Source: Couchioplanes caeruleus (GTDB lineage: Bacteria > Actinomycetota > Actinomycetes > Mycobacteriales > Micromonosporaceae). Taken from it: a stretch of DNA of 64,000 nucleotides. Positions within the stretch are counted from its first letter, which is position 1; each line of letters opens with the position of its first letter. The position numbers were made by a program, and so were the translations under genes. Positions 35,617 through 44,498 of the stretch are shown here, one piece after another. The notes below the pieces were generated by a model. That model was not told the DNA's origin. It worked only from the letters and a program-made list of their open reading frames with translations, and ran no database searches. The stretch is from positions 3,534,001 through 3,598,000 of the forward strand of contig NZ_RJKL01000001.1 in NCBI RefSeq assembly GCF_003751945.1, given 5' to 3'.

Positions 35617-37536
35617 ATGACGTCTTCCATCGGCGCCCTGCTCACGCGGGGTCTGCTCACTGCTGGGCTGGCCACGGCCGCCCTCACCGCGACGCTGCCG
35701 GCCGCCGCCCAGGCCGTATCCGCCTTGCCGGCCGGCCTGTCGGCCGCCGCTCTCGCCGATCCGAGCCCGAATCTGTACGACGAGAAGATGCGGGTCCTCG
35801 CCAAGTTCGGCCTCGACGACCAACTGAACCTGGCCGAACGGACCGACCGCGACTTCGTCATCGCACTCTGGACCCGGATCAAGAACAACCCCGACCACCT
35901 CGAGGTACGCATCGCCGCCGAGGCCGCCTACTCCGCCGCTCCCGAGGACGCGGAGCGGGCCTGCCGGCAGTTCATCCTCGTCGACGTGTACGCGGCGTTC
36001 GACCGGGACGTCGCCCGCGAGAAGACCGAGACCGACGAGAAGCGCCGCAGCGACTTCGCCCGCGCGACCGCCGCGGCCAGCATCGACGTGGTCGCCGACG
36101 CCGCCATGCTCAACGGCACCGACACCAAGTTCATCGAGCTGATCTGGCAGCGCGCCGACGAGGACGGCAAGTGGCCCAAGGTGAAGGCCGCCGCCCGCGA
36201 CGCCCGCAAGGGCACCCCGGAGCAGCAGCGCGAGTTCATCGCCTCCGGCCTGGCCGCCGCCGCCAAGCAGGACACCGACGACCGCATCGCCGCCGACGCG
36301 GCCAAGACCGAGGAAGAGAAGGCCGCGGCGCGGGCCCGCGCCGCCAAGCAGTTCGCCGCCAACCGGATCGGCCTGCCGGTCACCGAGCCGCTGCTGAGCA
36401 TGCCCGATCGTGACTTCGTCAACGTGGTGTGGAACTACGCCGCCGAGGGCACCGAGGTGGCGCGCGCCGCGGAGCGCACCGCCCGCAGCAACGATCCGGC
36501 CGTCTGGAAGACGTTCATCGACACCGGCATCCACCAGGCCAAAGACCGCGACATCAAGAACGCGCTCGACAAGCAGGAGGCCGAGGACCGCCGCCGGGCC
36601 CGGGAGATCCTCAGCCGCGCCGAGCGGATCGGGCACGCCAACCTCGCCGCCGCGGCCCGCGCCGCCCTCGCCGGTGACGCCCAGGCCGTCGCCGACTTCG
36701 TCCACGCCGGGCAGTACCAGGTCCGCCCCGACCCGATCGTGGCCGCCCCGCTCGCCCTGACCGGCAACCGTGTCGGCGTGATCACCACCGACGGCACCGC
36801 CCATGTCAAGGAGGGTGGTCTCAGCACCCCCTGGGTCACCCAGCATGAGGGCATCCGGCAGCTCGTCCTCACCGGTGACCGCATCGGCGTCCTCGCCGGC
36901 GACGGCACCGCGTGGGTCAAGGAGGGCGGCCTCGGCGCCGGCTGGGTCCGCATGTACGACAACGTCAAGCAGCTCGCCATGTCCGGCAACCGCATCGGCG
37001 TGCTCACCACGGACGGCACCGCCCTGGTGAAGGAGGGCGGCCTCGGCGCCCAGTGGGTCACCGAATACACGTACGTCAAGCATCTGGTGCTGGCCGGCAA
37101 CCGCATCGGCGTCCTCGGCACCGACGGCACCGCCCTGGTGAAGGAGGGCGACCTCAGTGCTTTCTGGGTCACCGAGTACGAAGGCGTCCAGCAGCTCGTC
37201 CTCACCGACAATCGCATCGGCGTCCTCACCAACGACGGCACCGCCCTGGTGAAGGAAGGCGGCCTCAGCGCCTTCTGGGTCAACGAGCACGGCGGAGTCA
37301 AGCAGCTCGTCCTCTCCGGCGACCGCATCGGCATCATCACCCACGACGGCAGGGCCCACGTCAAGGAGGGCGGTCTCAGTGCTTTCTGGGTCACCCAGCA
37401 CGACGGAATCCGGCAGCTCGCCCTGGCCGGCAACCGCATCGGCGTCCTGAGCCCCGACGGCACCGCGAGGGTGAAGGAAGGCGGCCTCGGCGCCGGCTGG
37501 ATCGTCGTGCGGACCGGGGTCGGCCCCGAAGCCTGA
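35617..37536 (+). CDS. Secreted ALF-repeat protein with 37-residue beta repeats
   Basis: A 639-residue paralogue of the FG-GAP protein at 26850. The signal peptide and ALF half are nearly the same ('ADPSPNLYDEKMRVLAKFGL', 'AERTDRDFVIALW'). After residue about 380 it has seven to eight copies of a 37-residue unit of the form 'NRIGVLTTDGTALVKEGGL' followed by 'WVTEYEGVKQLVL', probably a tachylectin-like beta-propeller. No HINT or cleavage site is seen. The exchange of C-terminal domains on a fixed ALF module mirrors polymorphic-toxin organisation, although neither paralogue carries an obvious toxic domain. Confidence 0.88.
   Translation: MTSSIGALLTRGLLTAGLATAALTATLPAAAQAVSALPAGLSAAALADPSPNLYDEKMRVLAKFGLDDQLNLAERTDRDFVIALWTRIKNNPDHLEVRIAAEAAYSAAPEDAERACRQFILVDVYAAFDRDVAREKTETDEKRRSDFARATAAASIDVVADAAMLNGTDTKFIELIWQRADEDGKWPKVKAAARDARKGTPEQQREFIASGLAAAAKQDTDDRIAADAAKTEEEKAAARARAAKQFAANRIGLPVTEPLLSMPDRDFVNVVWNYAAEGTEVARAAERTARSNDPAVWKTFIDTGIHQAKDRDIKNALDKQEAEDRRRAREILSRAERIGHANLAAAARAALAGDAQAVADFVHAGQYQVRPDPIVAAPLALTGNRVGVITTDGTAHVKEGGLSTPWVTQHEGIRQLVLTGDRIGVLAGDGTAWVKEGGLGAGWVRMYDNVKQLAMSGNRIGVLTTDGTALVKEGGLGAQWVTEYTYVKHLVLAGNRIGVLGTDGTALVKEGDLSAFWVTEYEGVQQLVLTDNRIGVLTNDGTALVKEGGLSAFWVNEHGGVKQLVLSGDRIGIITHDGRAHVKEGGLSAFWVTQHDGIRQLALAGNRIGVLSPDGTARVKEGGLGAGWIVVRTGVGPEA
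36745..37510 (+). repeat. 111-bp repeats encoding the 37-residue units
   Basis: Seven to eight consecutive units of 111 bp each encode the motif 'GVLTTDGTALVKEGGL' with variants. DNA identity between units is high but uneven, so this is an older array than the FG-GAP one. Confidence 0.85.
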
Positions 37537-37540
37537 CCCT

Positions 37541-37576
37541 TCGGGGATGCCGTTCTGGTAAGTTCGGCATCCCCGA
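37541..37576 (+). terminator. Terminator after the 37-residue-repeat gene
   Basis: TCGGGGATGCCG at 37541-37552 pairs perfectly with CGGCATCCCCGA at 37565-37576, 4 bp after the stop codon; the loop is 12 nt. Confidence 0.8.
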
Positions 37577-37644
37577 GTCTTGACAATCAGCCCTCCCCCG
37601 GTCCTCCGCCGACATGGCGGTGAACACCCACTGGGGGTAGAGGG

Positions 37645-39333
37645 ATGTCAGCGACTTCGAGAATGTGGGCAGCCGGATTCGGTGCCCTGACTGTTCTGGC
37701 GGCGTTCTCGCCGGCGCCTGCGGCGGGCGTGCCCGTCCAGGAGGCGGCAATCGTGCCGCAGACCGGCTCGTACGCCTTCGGATGCGGCACCAGCGGCAAG
37801 GACTGCGCCGGCACTTTCCGGGTGAGCGGAAACGCCGTGCGAAACGTGATGTTCCGGCCCGTACGCTGCACCGAAGGGCAGATCTCGCTCAACACGGTCG
37901 CGGCGGTGTCCGGCGGCCGGTTCACGTTCAGCGGCACGCCGACGTCGTCCGTCTCGGTGCCGACTCCGGTCCAGGCCACCGGCACCTTCCAGACCACGAC
38001 GAAGGGCACGATCAGGCTCACGTACTCCGCTCCGGAGGTCGGCTGCGCGGCGGCCACGACGACCTTCTCGTTCACCCGCCGCAACGGCGCGAAGCTCGGC
38101 TGGCAGGGCTGGCGGGATGCCGGCGTCGCCATCGACGGCGCGGTGGACGCGGACGTGGTGGTGCTGCCGGACGGTCGCATGCGCCTCTACTACGGTCTCG
38201 GAGTCGGCGGTTCGGACTCCTGGCGGATCACCTCGTCGATCTCGACGGACGGCAAGACGTGGACGCCGGAAGAGACCAACCTCGTCGGCCGGGACTGGGG
38301 CCCGGCGGACGTGCTCCGGCTGCCCGACGGGCGGTTCCGCATGTACTACACGCCCTCCAACGATCCGACTCTGGCGCCGGACCAGCAACGCTCGGTGCGG
38401 AGCGCCATCTCCGACGACGGCATCAACTGGACCGTCGAACCCGGCCACCGGCTGAACCCGGCGGCGTTCACGCAACTTGCTCCCACGGACGGCACCGAGT
38501 TCCAGGTGTCGCACCCCGGCGTGATGCAGCTTGCCGATGGAACGTGGTTGATGCTGGCGGCGTACAACATCGAGAAGGGTTTCAATCCGAACGGCGCTTC
38601 CTCCAGCGAGCAGACCGAACTCGTCGTGTGGGCAACGTCGGCCGATGGGCTTGACTTCACCGCGCGCGGGATCGCCGTCGACAGCCGCAACAAAGCGACA
38701 TTCGACGGCTTCGCCAGCTCCCCGGATCCGGTCCTGTGGGAGGACGGCAGCGTGCGCGCCTACTTCTGGTCACCGGGACCGTCGCTGCCTCACAACCAGA
38801 AGATGTACAACGGCATCCAGTACACGACATTCACCGGCACCGGCTGGACGGCGGCCAAACCGGTTCGCACCAGCACGGCCTTCCCAGGCGCTGCCTCGGC
38901 GGCCTACCCCGGCGGCGACCCGACGGTCGCGATCTTCAAGGGCCGCATCTTCATGTACTACGGGCACTTCCAGGAAGGGCATCAGACGACCGAGTACTCG
39001 GTCATGACCTCGCGCGCCTACAGCGTACGGGTCCGGCGTACGGGATCCGGCACGATCGCCTCCGGGCTGGCCTTCGGTTCCGGCGCGATGCGCAACGACA
39101 TGTCGACGGGTCTGCGGTGCACGGGGAACGCCTGCGCCACGACCGTGCTGGCCGGGACGAAACTCTGGCTCTTCGCCACTCCCGGAAAGGGCTACCGTTT
39201 CGCAGGCTGGACCGGCTGCAACTCCTCTCTGCCGTACGAATACCCGCCGCCGCGGCCCGACTACAAGACCAGGCTGTGCTGGATCAGCGCAACGAAAAGC
39301 GTCACGGTGACGGCCAAGTTCGTCAAGCGTTAG
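37645..39333 (+). CDS. Secreted propeller-fold protein with C-terminal B-repeat-like domain
   Basis: A 562-residue protein with a signal peptide ('MWAAGFGALTVLAAFSPAPA'). An N-terminal small beta domain with Cys pairs (residues about 35-145) is followed by a five-bladed propeller region with sialidase/GH43-like blades ('DADVVVLPDGRMRLYYG', 'PADVLRLPDGRFRMYYT', 'SHPGVMQLADGTWLMLAAYN', 'DPTVAIFKGRIFMYYGHFQE'). The last 80 residues ('GYRFAGWTGCNSS') resemble a divergent InlB B-repeat or bacterial Ig-like domain. A glycan-binding or glycosidase role is possible, but catalytic acids cannot be assigned. Confidence 0.8.
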   Translation: MSATSRMWAAGFGALTVLAAFSPAPAAGVPVQEAAIVPQTGSYAFGCGTSGKDCAGTFRVSGNAVRNVMFRPVRCTEGQISLNTVAAVSGGRFTFSGTPTSSVSVPTPVQATGTFQTTTKGTIRLTYSAPEVGCAAATTTFSFTRRNGAKLGWQGWRDAGVAIDGAVDADVVVLPDGRMRLYYGLGVGGSDSWRITSSISTDGKTWTPEETNLVGRDWGPADVLRLPDGRFRMYYTPSNDPTLAPDQQRSVRSAISDDGINWTVEPGHRLNPAAFTQLAPTDGTEFQVSHPGVMQLADGTWLMLAAYNIEKGFNPNGASSSEQTELVVWATSADGLDFTARGIAVDSRNKATFDGFASSPDPVLWEDGSVRAYFWSPGPSLPHNQKMYNGIQYTTFTGTGWTAAKPVRTSTAFPGAASAAYPGGDPTVAIFKGRIFMYYGHFQEGHQTTEYSVMTSRAYSVRVRRTGSGTIASGLAFGSGAMRNDMSTGLRCTGNACATTVLAGTKLWLFATPGKGYRFAGWTGCNSSLPYEYPPPRPDYKTRLCWISATKSVTVTAKFVKR

Positions 39334-39341
39334 CGCATCGC

Positions 39342-39364
39342 GGGCGGCGCCGGTGTCGCCGCCC
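39342..39364 (+). terminator. Terminator after the propeller gene
   Basis: GGGCGGCG (39342-39349) pairs with CGCCGCCC (39357-39364), loop CCGGTGT, 8 bp after the stop codon. Confidence 0.7.
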
Positions 39365-39539
39365 TATAGGGCCGGCCGACTGCGGGTAAGGGCAGTCGTC
39401 CCAACCCGGATCACCGTCCATCGGAGACTGGGAGCGAACATGCCTGAGCACTGCCTCCCTACGCAGCCCCTGGGGTCCAGTATTTCTCAGCGTCTCGACC
39501 CACGCCGAAGCCCAGAGGCACCTGAGTCGAGTACGACGG

Positions 39540-39690
39540 CCCCGACCGGTAGGCGCCGGTTCGCGCTTACGCCTGATCCGGTGGACTCGCCTCTCGCCAC
39601 GCCGGCGTGAGTCTCTGGCTGCAGGCGGGCGTCAGCCGCTCCCGAGGTGGCCGACCGTGAGGCACTCGGCGAACGTGGTCCCGATCTAGC
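39540..39690 (+). pseudogene. Remnant of a tyrosine recombinase C-terminus
   Basis: The plus strand reads 'RRFALTPDPVDSPLATPA' and then, shifted, 'AGVSLWLQAGVS'. The intact integrase at 46040 has 'RRLALTPAQVDSPLAARPYD' followed by 'LRHAGVSLWLNAGVNAPEV'. The two are clearly related, also at DNA level (CACGCCGGCGTGAG in both). Here the segment with the catalytic His-x-x-Arg is deleted. It marks the left end of the mobile region. Confidence 0.7.
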
Positions 39691-40144
39691 GGTACTGACT
39701 TGTGAGTGGCTGGATCGTCTCGGCCGTACCCTCGATCGCCTTCATCGCCATCACGAAGCTCGTGCTATCGCTCAAGCCAACGCCTTGCCGAGTCATAGTG
39801 CCGCGCCCTCCCATGTCGGCGTCCGCCACACCGACGATCGAGAAGCCAACCCCTGCGGTCACAGCGACAACCCCCCAAGGCCCTTCGGTCATCCCCGATG
39901 CAGACCAGGCGGAGGTGACCACCGAGCAGCCCACCCCAACCGCGCCGATGCTGACACCCGCACCGCGGAAGGCGCCGAGGACTCCGCAGCGCAAGCCCGG
40001 AACATCCGCCACACGCGCCAAGGCGCCCCGAGTCCGGCCCCGCTCGCTTTCCAAGGCGGCGAACGTCGAACCCGCGATGAAGGCACTGCCGAATGACGCC
40101 AAGGTGGCGGAGGTAGCGGTCAAGGCTGGAGTCAGCGTGAGCAC
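39686..40144 (-). CDS. Possible small Gly-rich membrane protein (doubtful)
   Basis: A minus-strand frame from a GTG at 40144 would give about 152 residues with two hydrophobic Gly/Val stretches ('GAGVSIGAVGVGCSVV' and 'WGVVAVTAGVGFSIVGVAD'). A plus-strand frame in the same interval has a proline-rich product and shares the same third-codon positions, so base bias does not decide between them. No good RBS is seen for either. I list the minus-strand frame because its product looks more protein-like. Confidence 0.3.
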   Translation of the reverse strand: MLTLTPALTATSATLASFGSAFIAGSTFAALESERGRTRGALARVADVPGLRCGVLGAFRGAGVSIGAVGVGCSVVTSAWSASGMTEGPWGVVAVTAGVGFSIVGVADADMGGRGTMTRQGVGLSDSTSFVMAMKAIEGTAETIQPLTSQYR

Positions 40145-40345
40145 CGCGCTGGCACATGCCGGCAAAGGCAGTGATGCCCGCCTCGGACGAGCTCCGCGAT
40201 CAGGAAGAACTCTCCGACACCCGCCAGTACGCGGGTGTCGCCGCCTGAGGCTGCCGTCTCGGCGATCTTCGCTATGGTGGCACAAATTGATCCGCAAAAT
40301 TGCACGACACGTCCGCGATCGGCCGTCATCAAACCAGAGGAAATC

Positions 40346-40810
40346 ATGGCAAAGCAGATCATCGAAAAGCTCATTGACGACATCGACGGCGGCGAGGCTA
40401 CCGAGACCGTCACGTTCTCATTTGATGGGAACAACTACACGATCGACTTGAACGAGACCAACGCAAACGCCCTGCGTAAGGCGTTGGCGCCGTACGTCGG
40501 TGCTGGCACGAAGACGAGCCGAGGCTTCGGCACGTGGCGGCCGGGCATTACGCCGACGCGGGTCCGGCAGACCACGAAGGATCACAACAAGGCGATCCGC
40601 GAGTGGGCCGCGAGCAACGGCCACCAGCTCTCCGAGCGAGGCCGCATTCCGCAGCACATCACCGAGGCGTATGAGGAGGCGCAGAAGGCGCCCGTAGCTT
40701 CGCCAGCGAAGTCCGCCCGCGAGCCGAAGGCGGCAGTCACCAAGCCGGCAAAGGCAGTCAAAAAGGTGTCGCGGAAGAAGGTTCCGGCGGTCCAGTTCGC
40801 GGGAAGCTGA
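40346..40810 (+). CDS. lsr2: Lsr2 nucleoid-associated protein
   Basis: A 154-residue Lsr2 homologue with AGAGG 6 nt before the ATG. The N-terminal dimerisation domain has 'IIEKLIDDIDGGEATETVTF'. The C-terminal DNA-binding region has 'IREWAASNGHQLSERGRIPQ', containing the AT-hook-like RGR that inserts into the minor groove of AT-rich DNA, then a Lys/Ala-rich tail ('PAKAVKKVSRKK') longer than usual. Lsr2 silences horizontally acquired AT-rich genes in actinobacteria. Its position at the edge of a mobile, lower-GC region is suggestive, though Lsr2 acts genome-wide and this copy may be mobile itself. Confidence 0.95.
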   Translation: MAKQIIEKLIDDIDGGEATETVTFSFDGNNYTIDLNETNANALRKALAPYVGAGTKTSRGFGTWRPGITPTRVRQTTKDHNKAIREWAASNGHQLSERGRIPQHITEAYEEAQKAPVASPAKSAREPKAAVTKPAKAVKKVSRKKVPAVQFAGS

Positions 40811-40837
40811 GCGCTACCGCAGAGGTGCTGCACGAGA

Positions 40838-40886
40838 GGGGGCGGGGTTCCGCTTGGAGCAAGCGCCGCCCCTAACGCAGTCTTTT
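40838..40886 (+). terminator. Terminator after lsr2
   Basis: GGGGCGG near 40839-40845 pairs with CCGCCCC at 40866-40872, with an inner CGCTTG/CAAGCG stem, followed by TCTTTTC. The bases from here to 41029 contain no gene. Confidence 0.65.
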
Positions 40887-41029
40887 CAGACCACCTATGC
40901 GGTGATGATTCAACGAGACCGACCGCCAGCCTCGCCGATCCGCCCGGCACCACGGGTCGGCGCCTACGCAGCGGGTGGTGCGGCGACACCGGATCCCCTC
41001 CGGCAATCCCGTGTCGCCGCGCTATCCGG

Positions 41030-41461
41030 CTAGAGCAGCTTTGCGACGTCCTTGTGGGCCAGGTCGACGTCGAATTGGTGGTGAACGGCCAGGCGCACCT
41101 TGAGCTGATGTCCCGCCGGCGCCTTGATGACCCGGTTGAGCTCCTCGATATAGTCCATACCGCCACACGGAGGTTCGCTGTTGAGGTGCGCCCAGCCGCC
41201 CGGCCAGTTCGGGTCGTTCCACTCCACCCAGACGCATTCGCCCTCGTGCGCAGCGGATTGGGCGCGGATCGTGAGGATCTTGACCGAGTTCACCGCGCCG
41301 TCGACGCGCTTGTAGGTCACCGACGCGGTGTTGAAGTGGGTGCCGTTACCAGCCGCCAGCTCGACCCTACTGGCAGCGGTGTTGGCAGCGGCGGGAGCCG
41401 CTACTCCCGTGATCGTCGCGGCCACCACCGCGGCGGCCATGGACAGGGCAGTTATACGCAT
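41030..41461 (-). CDS. Small secreted hypothetical protein
   Basis: A 143-residue protein from the ATG at 41461, with GGAG 7 nt upstream (the ATG five codons earlier lacks an RBS). A signal peptide ('ALSMAAAVVAATITGVAAPA') is followed by a compact domain with 'HEGECVWVEWNDPNWPGGWA' and one further Cys in 'SEPPCGGMDY', so one disulfide is likely. No family is recognised. It is divergent from the next gene. Confidence 0.7.
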   Translation of the reverse strand: MRITALSMAAAVVAATITGVAAPAAANTAASRVELAAGNGTHFNTASVTYKRVDGAVNSVKILTIRAQSAAHEGECVWVEWNDPNWPGGWAHLNSEPPCGGMDYIEELNRVIKAPAGHQLKVRLAVHHQFDVDLAHKDVAKLL

Positions 41462-41639
41462 GGTTTGTCTCCACAAGCTAGATGAGGAAACCTCAACTTA
41501 TCCGATGTGGACTCGCGCTTCGACGGCATCCGCTCGGATCGAACATCACCCGAACGCCACCCTTACCTCACCCGTACATCGCCGCCGCGTACGTCCACGC
41601 CGTGAGGTCGCCAAGCTCTTCGACCGCAGCAACCGCGCG

Positions 41640-42182
41640 ATGACGTTCATGCCGCCCGGGCTATCAGACATGCTCCACGACTCCTTGGCCAAACTGCGTG
41701 ACCTGATGGCGAGGCTGTTCGAGGAAGTCGCCAAGGTGATCCTGAATCCTGGCTGGCCACCCGGTCTCTTCTCCACCGGCAGCGAATGGACGTCTCGCAT
41801 CGGCGGACCGATGAGCAGCCTGTCCACCAAGCTGAGCCCGGATCAACTGCGCATCGACAACTTCTGGAAGGGACCGGCGGCGGACGCGTACGCGTACGCG
41901 AAGATCCTGCCCGCCCAGCAGAAGGCCCTCGAGGCCATCAAACAGGCCACTGACGTCATCGACACCAACCTCACCAAGGCGGCCTGGGGCATCATCGCGC
42001 TCTGGCTCGGCATCATCGCGGCCTTTGTCGCCTATCTCCTCGAGCTGTCGTTGGGGCTCATCCAGCACATGTCGGACGTCGATCTCCCGTTCACCATGGG
42101 CATCGCGGCGGCGATCGGTGCAGTGTTCCCCGCTGTGCTCAGCGGTACAGCTCGCAGAGTGAGCCGACGGTTCTCGGCGTAG
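41640..42182 (+). CDS. WXG-like helical membrane protein, possibly truncated
   Basis: A 180-residue protein from the ATG at 41640. It has amphipathic helices with a 'FWKGPAADAYAYAKI' motif that resembles the W-x-G turn of ESX/WXG100 proteins, followed by a hydrophobic hairpin ('AAWGIIALWLGIIAAFVAYL' and 'GIAAAIGAVFPAVLSG'). In actinobacteria such proteins often accompany type VII-exported toxins. The frame is open further upstream but the sequence there is not protein-like, so the N-terminus may have been lost. Confidence 0.5.
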   Translation: MTFMPPGLSDMLHDSLAKLRDLMARLFEEVAKVILNPGWPPGLFSTGSEWTSRIGGPMSSLSTKLSPDQLRIDNFWKGPAADAYAYAKILPAQQKALEAIKQATDVIDTNLTKAAWGIIALWLGIIAAFVAYLLELSLGLIQHMSDVDLPFTMGIAAAIGAVFPAVLSGTARRVSRRFSA

Positions 42183-42274
42183 CTGACACAGGATTCCAGG
42201 TAGGTCGTCCGCCTTGATGGAAGGCAGCGGTGTCCACGAAACGAGCTAGACCATTCGTTCAGCCTTGCTTCGGC

Positions 42275-43258
42275 TCATCGACCCCCACCCTCCGCTGCAC
42301 GAACCTGATCCAGAACGTCGGGGCGTTCCCAGAGGCCGGGGACGAACGCGACGCCGTCCATGCGCAGGGCGATCAGTCCGGTGGCATCATCCGACTTCCC
42401 GCCGTCGAAGCCGAGGAACACTTCGTCGCCCGTCTTGAGCGTGGTGCCTTCCACCAGCAGCGGAATCCACTGTCCGGCCCGTAGAGCGCGCCCTGGTGCG
42501 GCGGCCTTCGCGGATCTTCTCCCACGCCTCGCGCATCCGCTCAGCGACGGAGTCCTCGTCCGGCAGAAACGCGTTCGTGATCGCCAAGTAGCGGGAGTCG
42601 CGCTTGGTGGCGTTACCGTCGATGGTCTCGTACATCAGGTGCCCGGCATTGCCATGAATCCAGTGCTGCGTCTCGTTGAGCAGCGAGAAGGTCGTGCGCT
42701 TGCCCTCGATCGCGCGGTAGGAGGAGGTAACCGCCTCCAGTCGCTGACGGCCCCGGTTGGCGCGGATCAGCACCGCGCCTTCCTTGATCTGGTACGTGCG
42801 CTTGACGTGATCCGTCATCAGCGACGGGATCAGCGCCATCGTGTTCGTGGTCTGCGCCTGGTTCACGGCGGTGACCTGCACCCACGCCTGCGGATGCGCG
42901 ACACCGACCGGCTCACCGCTGCCGTCGAAGTGGGAGAACCGCGACGGCCCCACGAACTCCACCAGACACAAGACCGCCAACAAAGGGTCCTTCCCCAACC
43001 CTTGAGCCGTTGCAACACCCCGGTGCGGTAACGGAATCGGCCGGTCTCATCGACGGCGTACCAGTGCAGGACGAAGCGGAGCTGTTCGCGGGTGAACCGC
43101 CACGGGCCGCCGTCATCGGCACGCAGGTACTCGGCGCACCAGCCGGCGATCTGCCAGCCGAGCGTGCGCGCCGGCAGAAGCCAGGAACCGTCAGGGCGGT
43201 GCTGCCAGGTCGGTCCGGGGTAGGTCGGCTCCAGGGCCTCGATCTCGGCAACATCGAT
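42275..43258 (-). pseudogene. Phage terminase large subunit, frameshifted and internally deleted
   Basis: Three pieces on the minus strand line up as a terminase. From 43258, 'EIEALEPTYPGPTWQHRPDG' to 'RYRTGVLQRLKGWG' is the N-terminus. A one-base loss near 42991-42998 shifts the frame, and 'KDPLLAVLCLVEFVGPSRF' to 'EDSVAERMREAWEKIREG' follows. A second break with an internal deletion near 42490 joins to 'GDEVFLGFDGGKSDDATGL', the nuclease-side motif, ending at 42275. The start codon is also missing. It is a phage or phage-like element scar. Confidence 0.85.
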
Positions 43259-43425
43259 GGCGCATCACCTCCCCGTGTCAGAGCCGCTTGCGCCTCCACG
43301 GGGGTAATCGGTCACCGGGGTGGGGACGCAGGGAGCGCACCCAGGCGAAGAGCTGCCGGGCGATCGGATGCCAGTCGGGATCAGGCTCAGGCGCTACAGA
43401 GGTTGAAAGGCTGAGGTTCGAGTCG

Positions 43426-44046
43426 TCACGGTGGCTCGGGGTCGAGGGTCATGCCGGTGCCGGCGAAGAAGCCAGCGAGGAGATCGGTTTGTTGCTGGCA
43501 GGCGCGTAGCCGACGTTTGACGAGGTCGGCGAGGTGGTCGACGCCGCGGGCGGCGGTGTTGGTCAGGCCGCGTTTCATCCACCGCCAGACGCCCTCGGCC
43601 GGGTTGAGGTCCGGGGCGTAGGCGGGTAACCGGATCACGGTCAGCCACCTCCGGGCCGTGATCAGTTCCCGCATCCGGACGCTGACGTGGGTGTTCAGGT
43701 TGTCCCAGATCAGCACGATCGGTGCCCGCAAGCGTTGGTGGGCCTGATCGAGGAAGGCGATGTAGTCGTCCTCGCTGAAACTGCCACGCTCACCTTTGCG
43801 GTTTCGGTGCAGCCTCGTGCGCCACATCAACCGGCCGCGGTGTCCGGGCTTGAGGTAGACCAGCCCGGCAATCGAGACCCGCCCGGAGCCCTTGCCGGAG
43901 ACCTCGACCACGGGAGTGTGCCCGCGCCGGGCCCAGGTCTTGGCCACCGGCGGCCGCATCACCTGGCCCGCCTCGTCCTGGAAACAGATCCCCGCGCCCT
44001 GAGCCGCCGCTAACCTCTTACCGACGGCCACCGCCGGCGATGCCAC
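43426..44046 (-). CDS. IS630 transposase, DDE catalytic frame (copy 1)
   Basis: A 206-residue frame holding the DDE integrase-like core: 'GICFQDEAGQVMRPP' (first Asp), 'PIVLIWDNLNTHVS' (second Asp) and 'LPAYAPDLNPAEGVWRWMKR' (Glu). It overlaps the upstream helix-turn-helix frame by 37 bp and lies in the -1 frame relative to it. The intact transposase is probably made by ribosomal frameshifting, as known for IS630 relatives. No canonical slippery heptamer is obvious. Confidence 0.9.
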   Translation of the reverse strand: MASPAVAVGKRLAAAQGAGICFQDEAGQVMRPPVAKTWARRGHTPVVEVSGKGSGRVSIAGLVYLKPGHRGRLMWRTRLHRNRKGERGSFSEDDYIAFLDQAHQRLRAPIVLIWDNLNTHVSVRMRELITARRWLTVIRLPAYAPDLNPAEGVWRWMKRGLTNTAARGVDHLADLVKRRLRACQQQTDLLAGFFAGTGMTLDPEPP

Positions 44047-44498
44047 GTAGCGATCGCCTGAGGGTCGCGTTCGATCGCCCGACGAGTGGGAACCTGCTGG
44101 CTGTAGCCGATGCGGTGCAGCAGATACGACACTCCGCGCAGCGTGTAGGTGATCTCGAAGCGACGCTCGATCAGCTCCGCGACCCTGGCGAGGGTCCAGC
44201 GGGCGTCGTCCCAGCCGTGCACGACCGGGCCGTCATCGAGCATCTCGATCAACTGTTTCTGCTGGTCGCCGGAGAGTTTGCAGTCCGAGCCGCCAGGGCC
44301 GGCCGACGCCAGAGCCGCCGTCCCGCCGGCCGTCCACCGTCGACGCCACTGGCGTACTGATTTCTCGGAAACTCGCAGCTCAGACGCAATCTGCGCGGTC
44401 GTTTGGGATTCGGCGAACATGGCCGCAGCCTGGATCCGAACCTTCTCACGCCGGACCCGGGCTGCCGCGTTCATGCCACCACCAGCCGGATACCTCAT
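44010..44498 (-). CDS. IS630 transposase, N-terminal helix-turn-helix frame (copy 1)
   Basis: A 162-residue frame with two helix-turn-helix units: 'TTAQIASELRVSEKSVRQWR' and, further on, 'WTLARVAELIERRFEITYTL' with 'LRGVSYLLHRIGYSQQ'. It binds the terminal repeats in this family. The frame ends 'RRRWPSVRG' where the DDE frame takes over. Confidence 0.88.
   Translation of the reverse strand: MRYPAGGGMNAAARVRREKVRIQAAAMFAESQTTAQIASELRVSEKSVRQWRRRWTAGGTAALASAGPGGSDCKLSGDQQKQLIEMLDDGPVVHGWDDARWTLARVAELIERRFEITYTLRGVSYLLHRIGYSQQVPTRRAIERDPQAIATWHRRRWPSVRG

Noticed and set aside
39702..40451. Plus-strand proline-rich frame before lsr2
   Set aside because: No ribosome-binding site, product is low-complexity, and it runs into lsr2 in another frame; the opposite strand is slightly more plausible but also weak.
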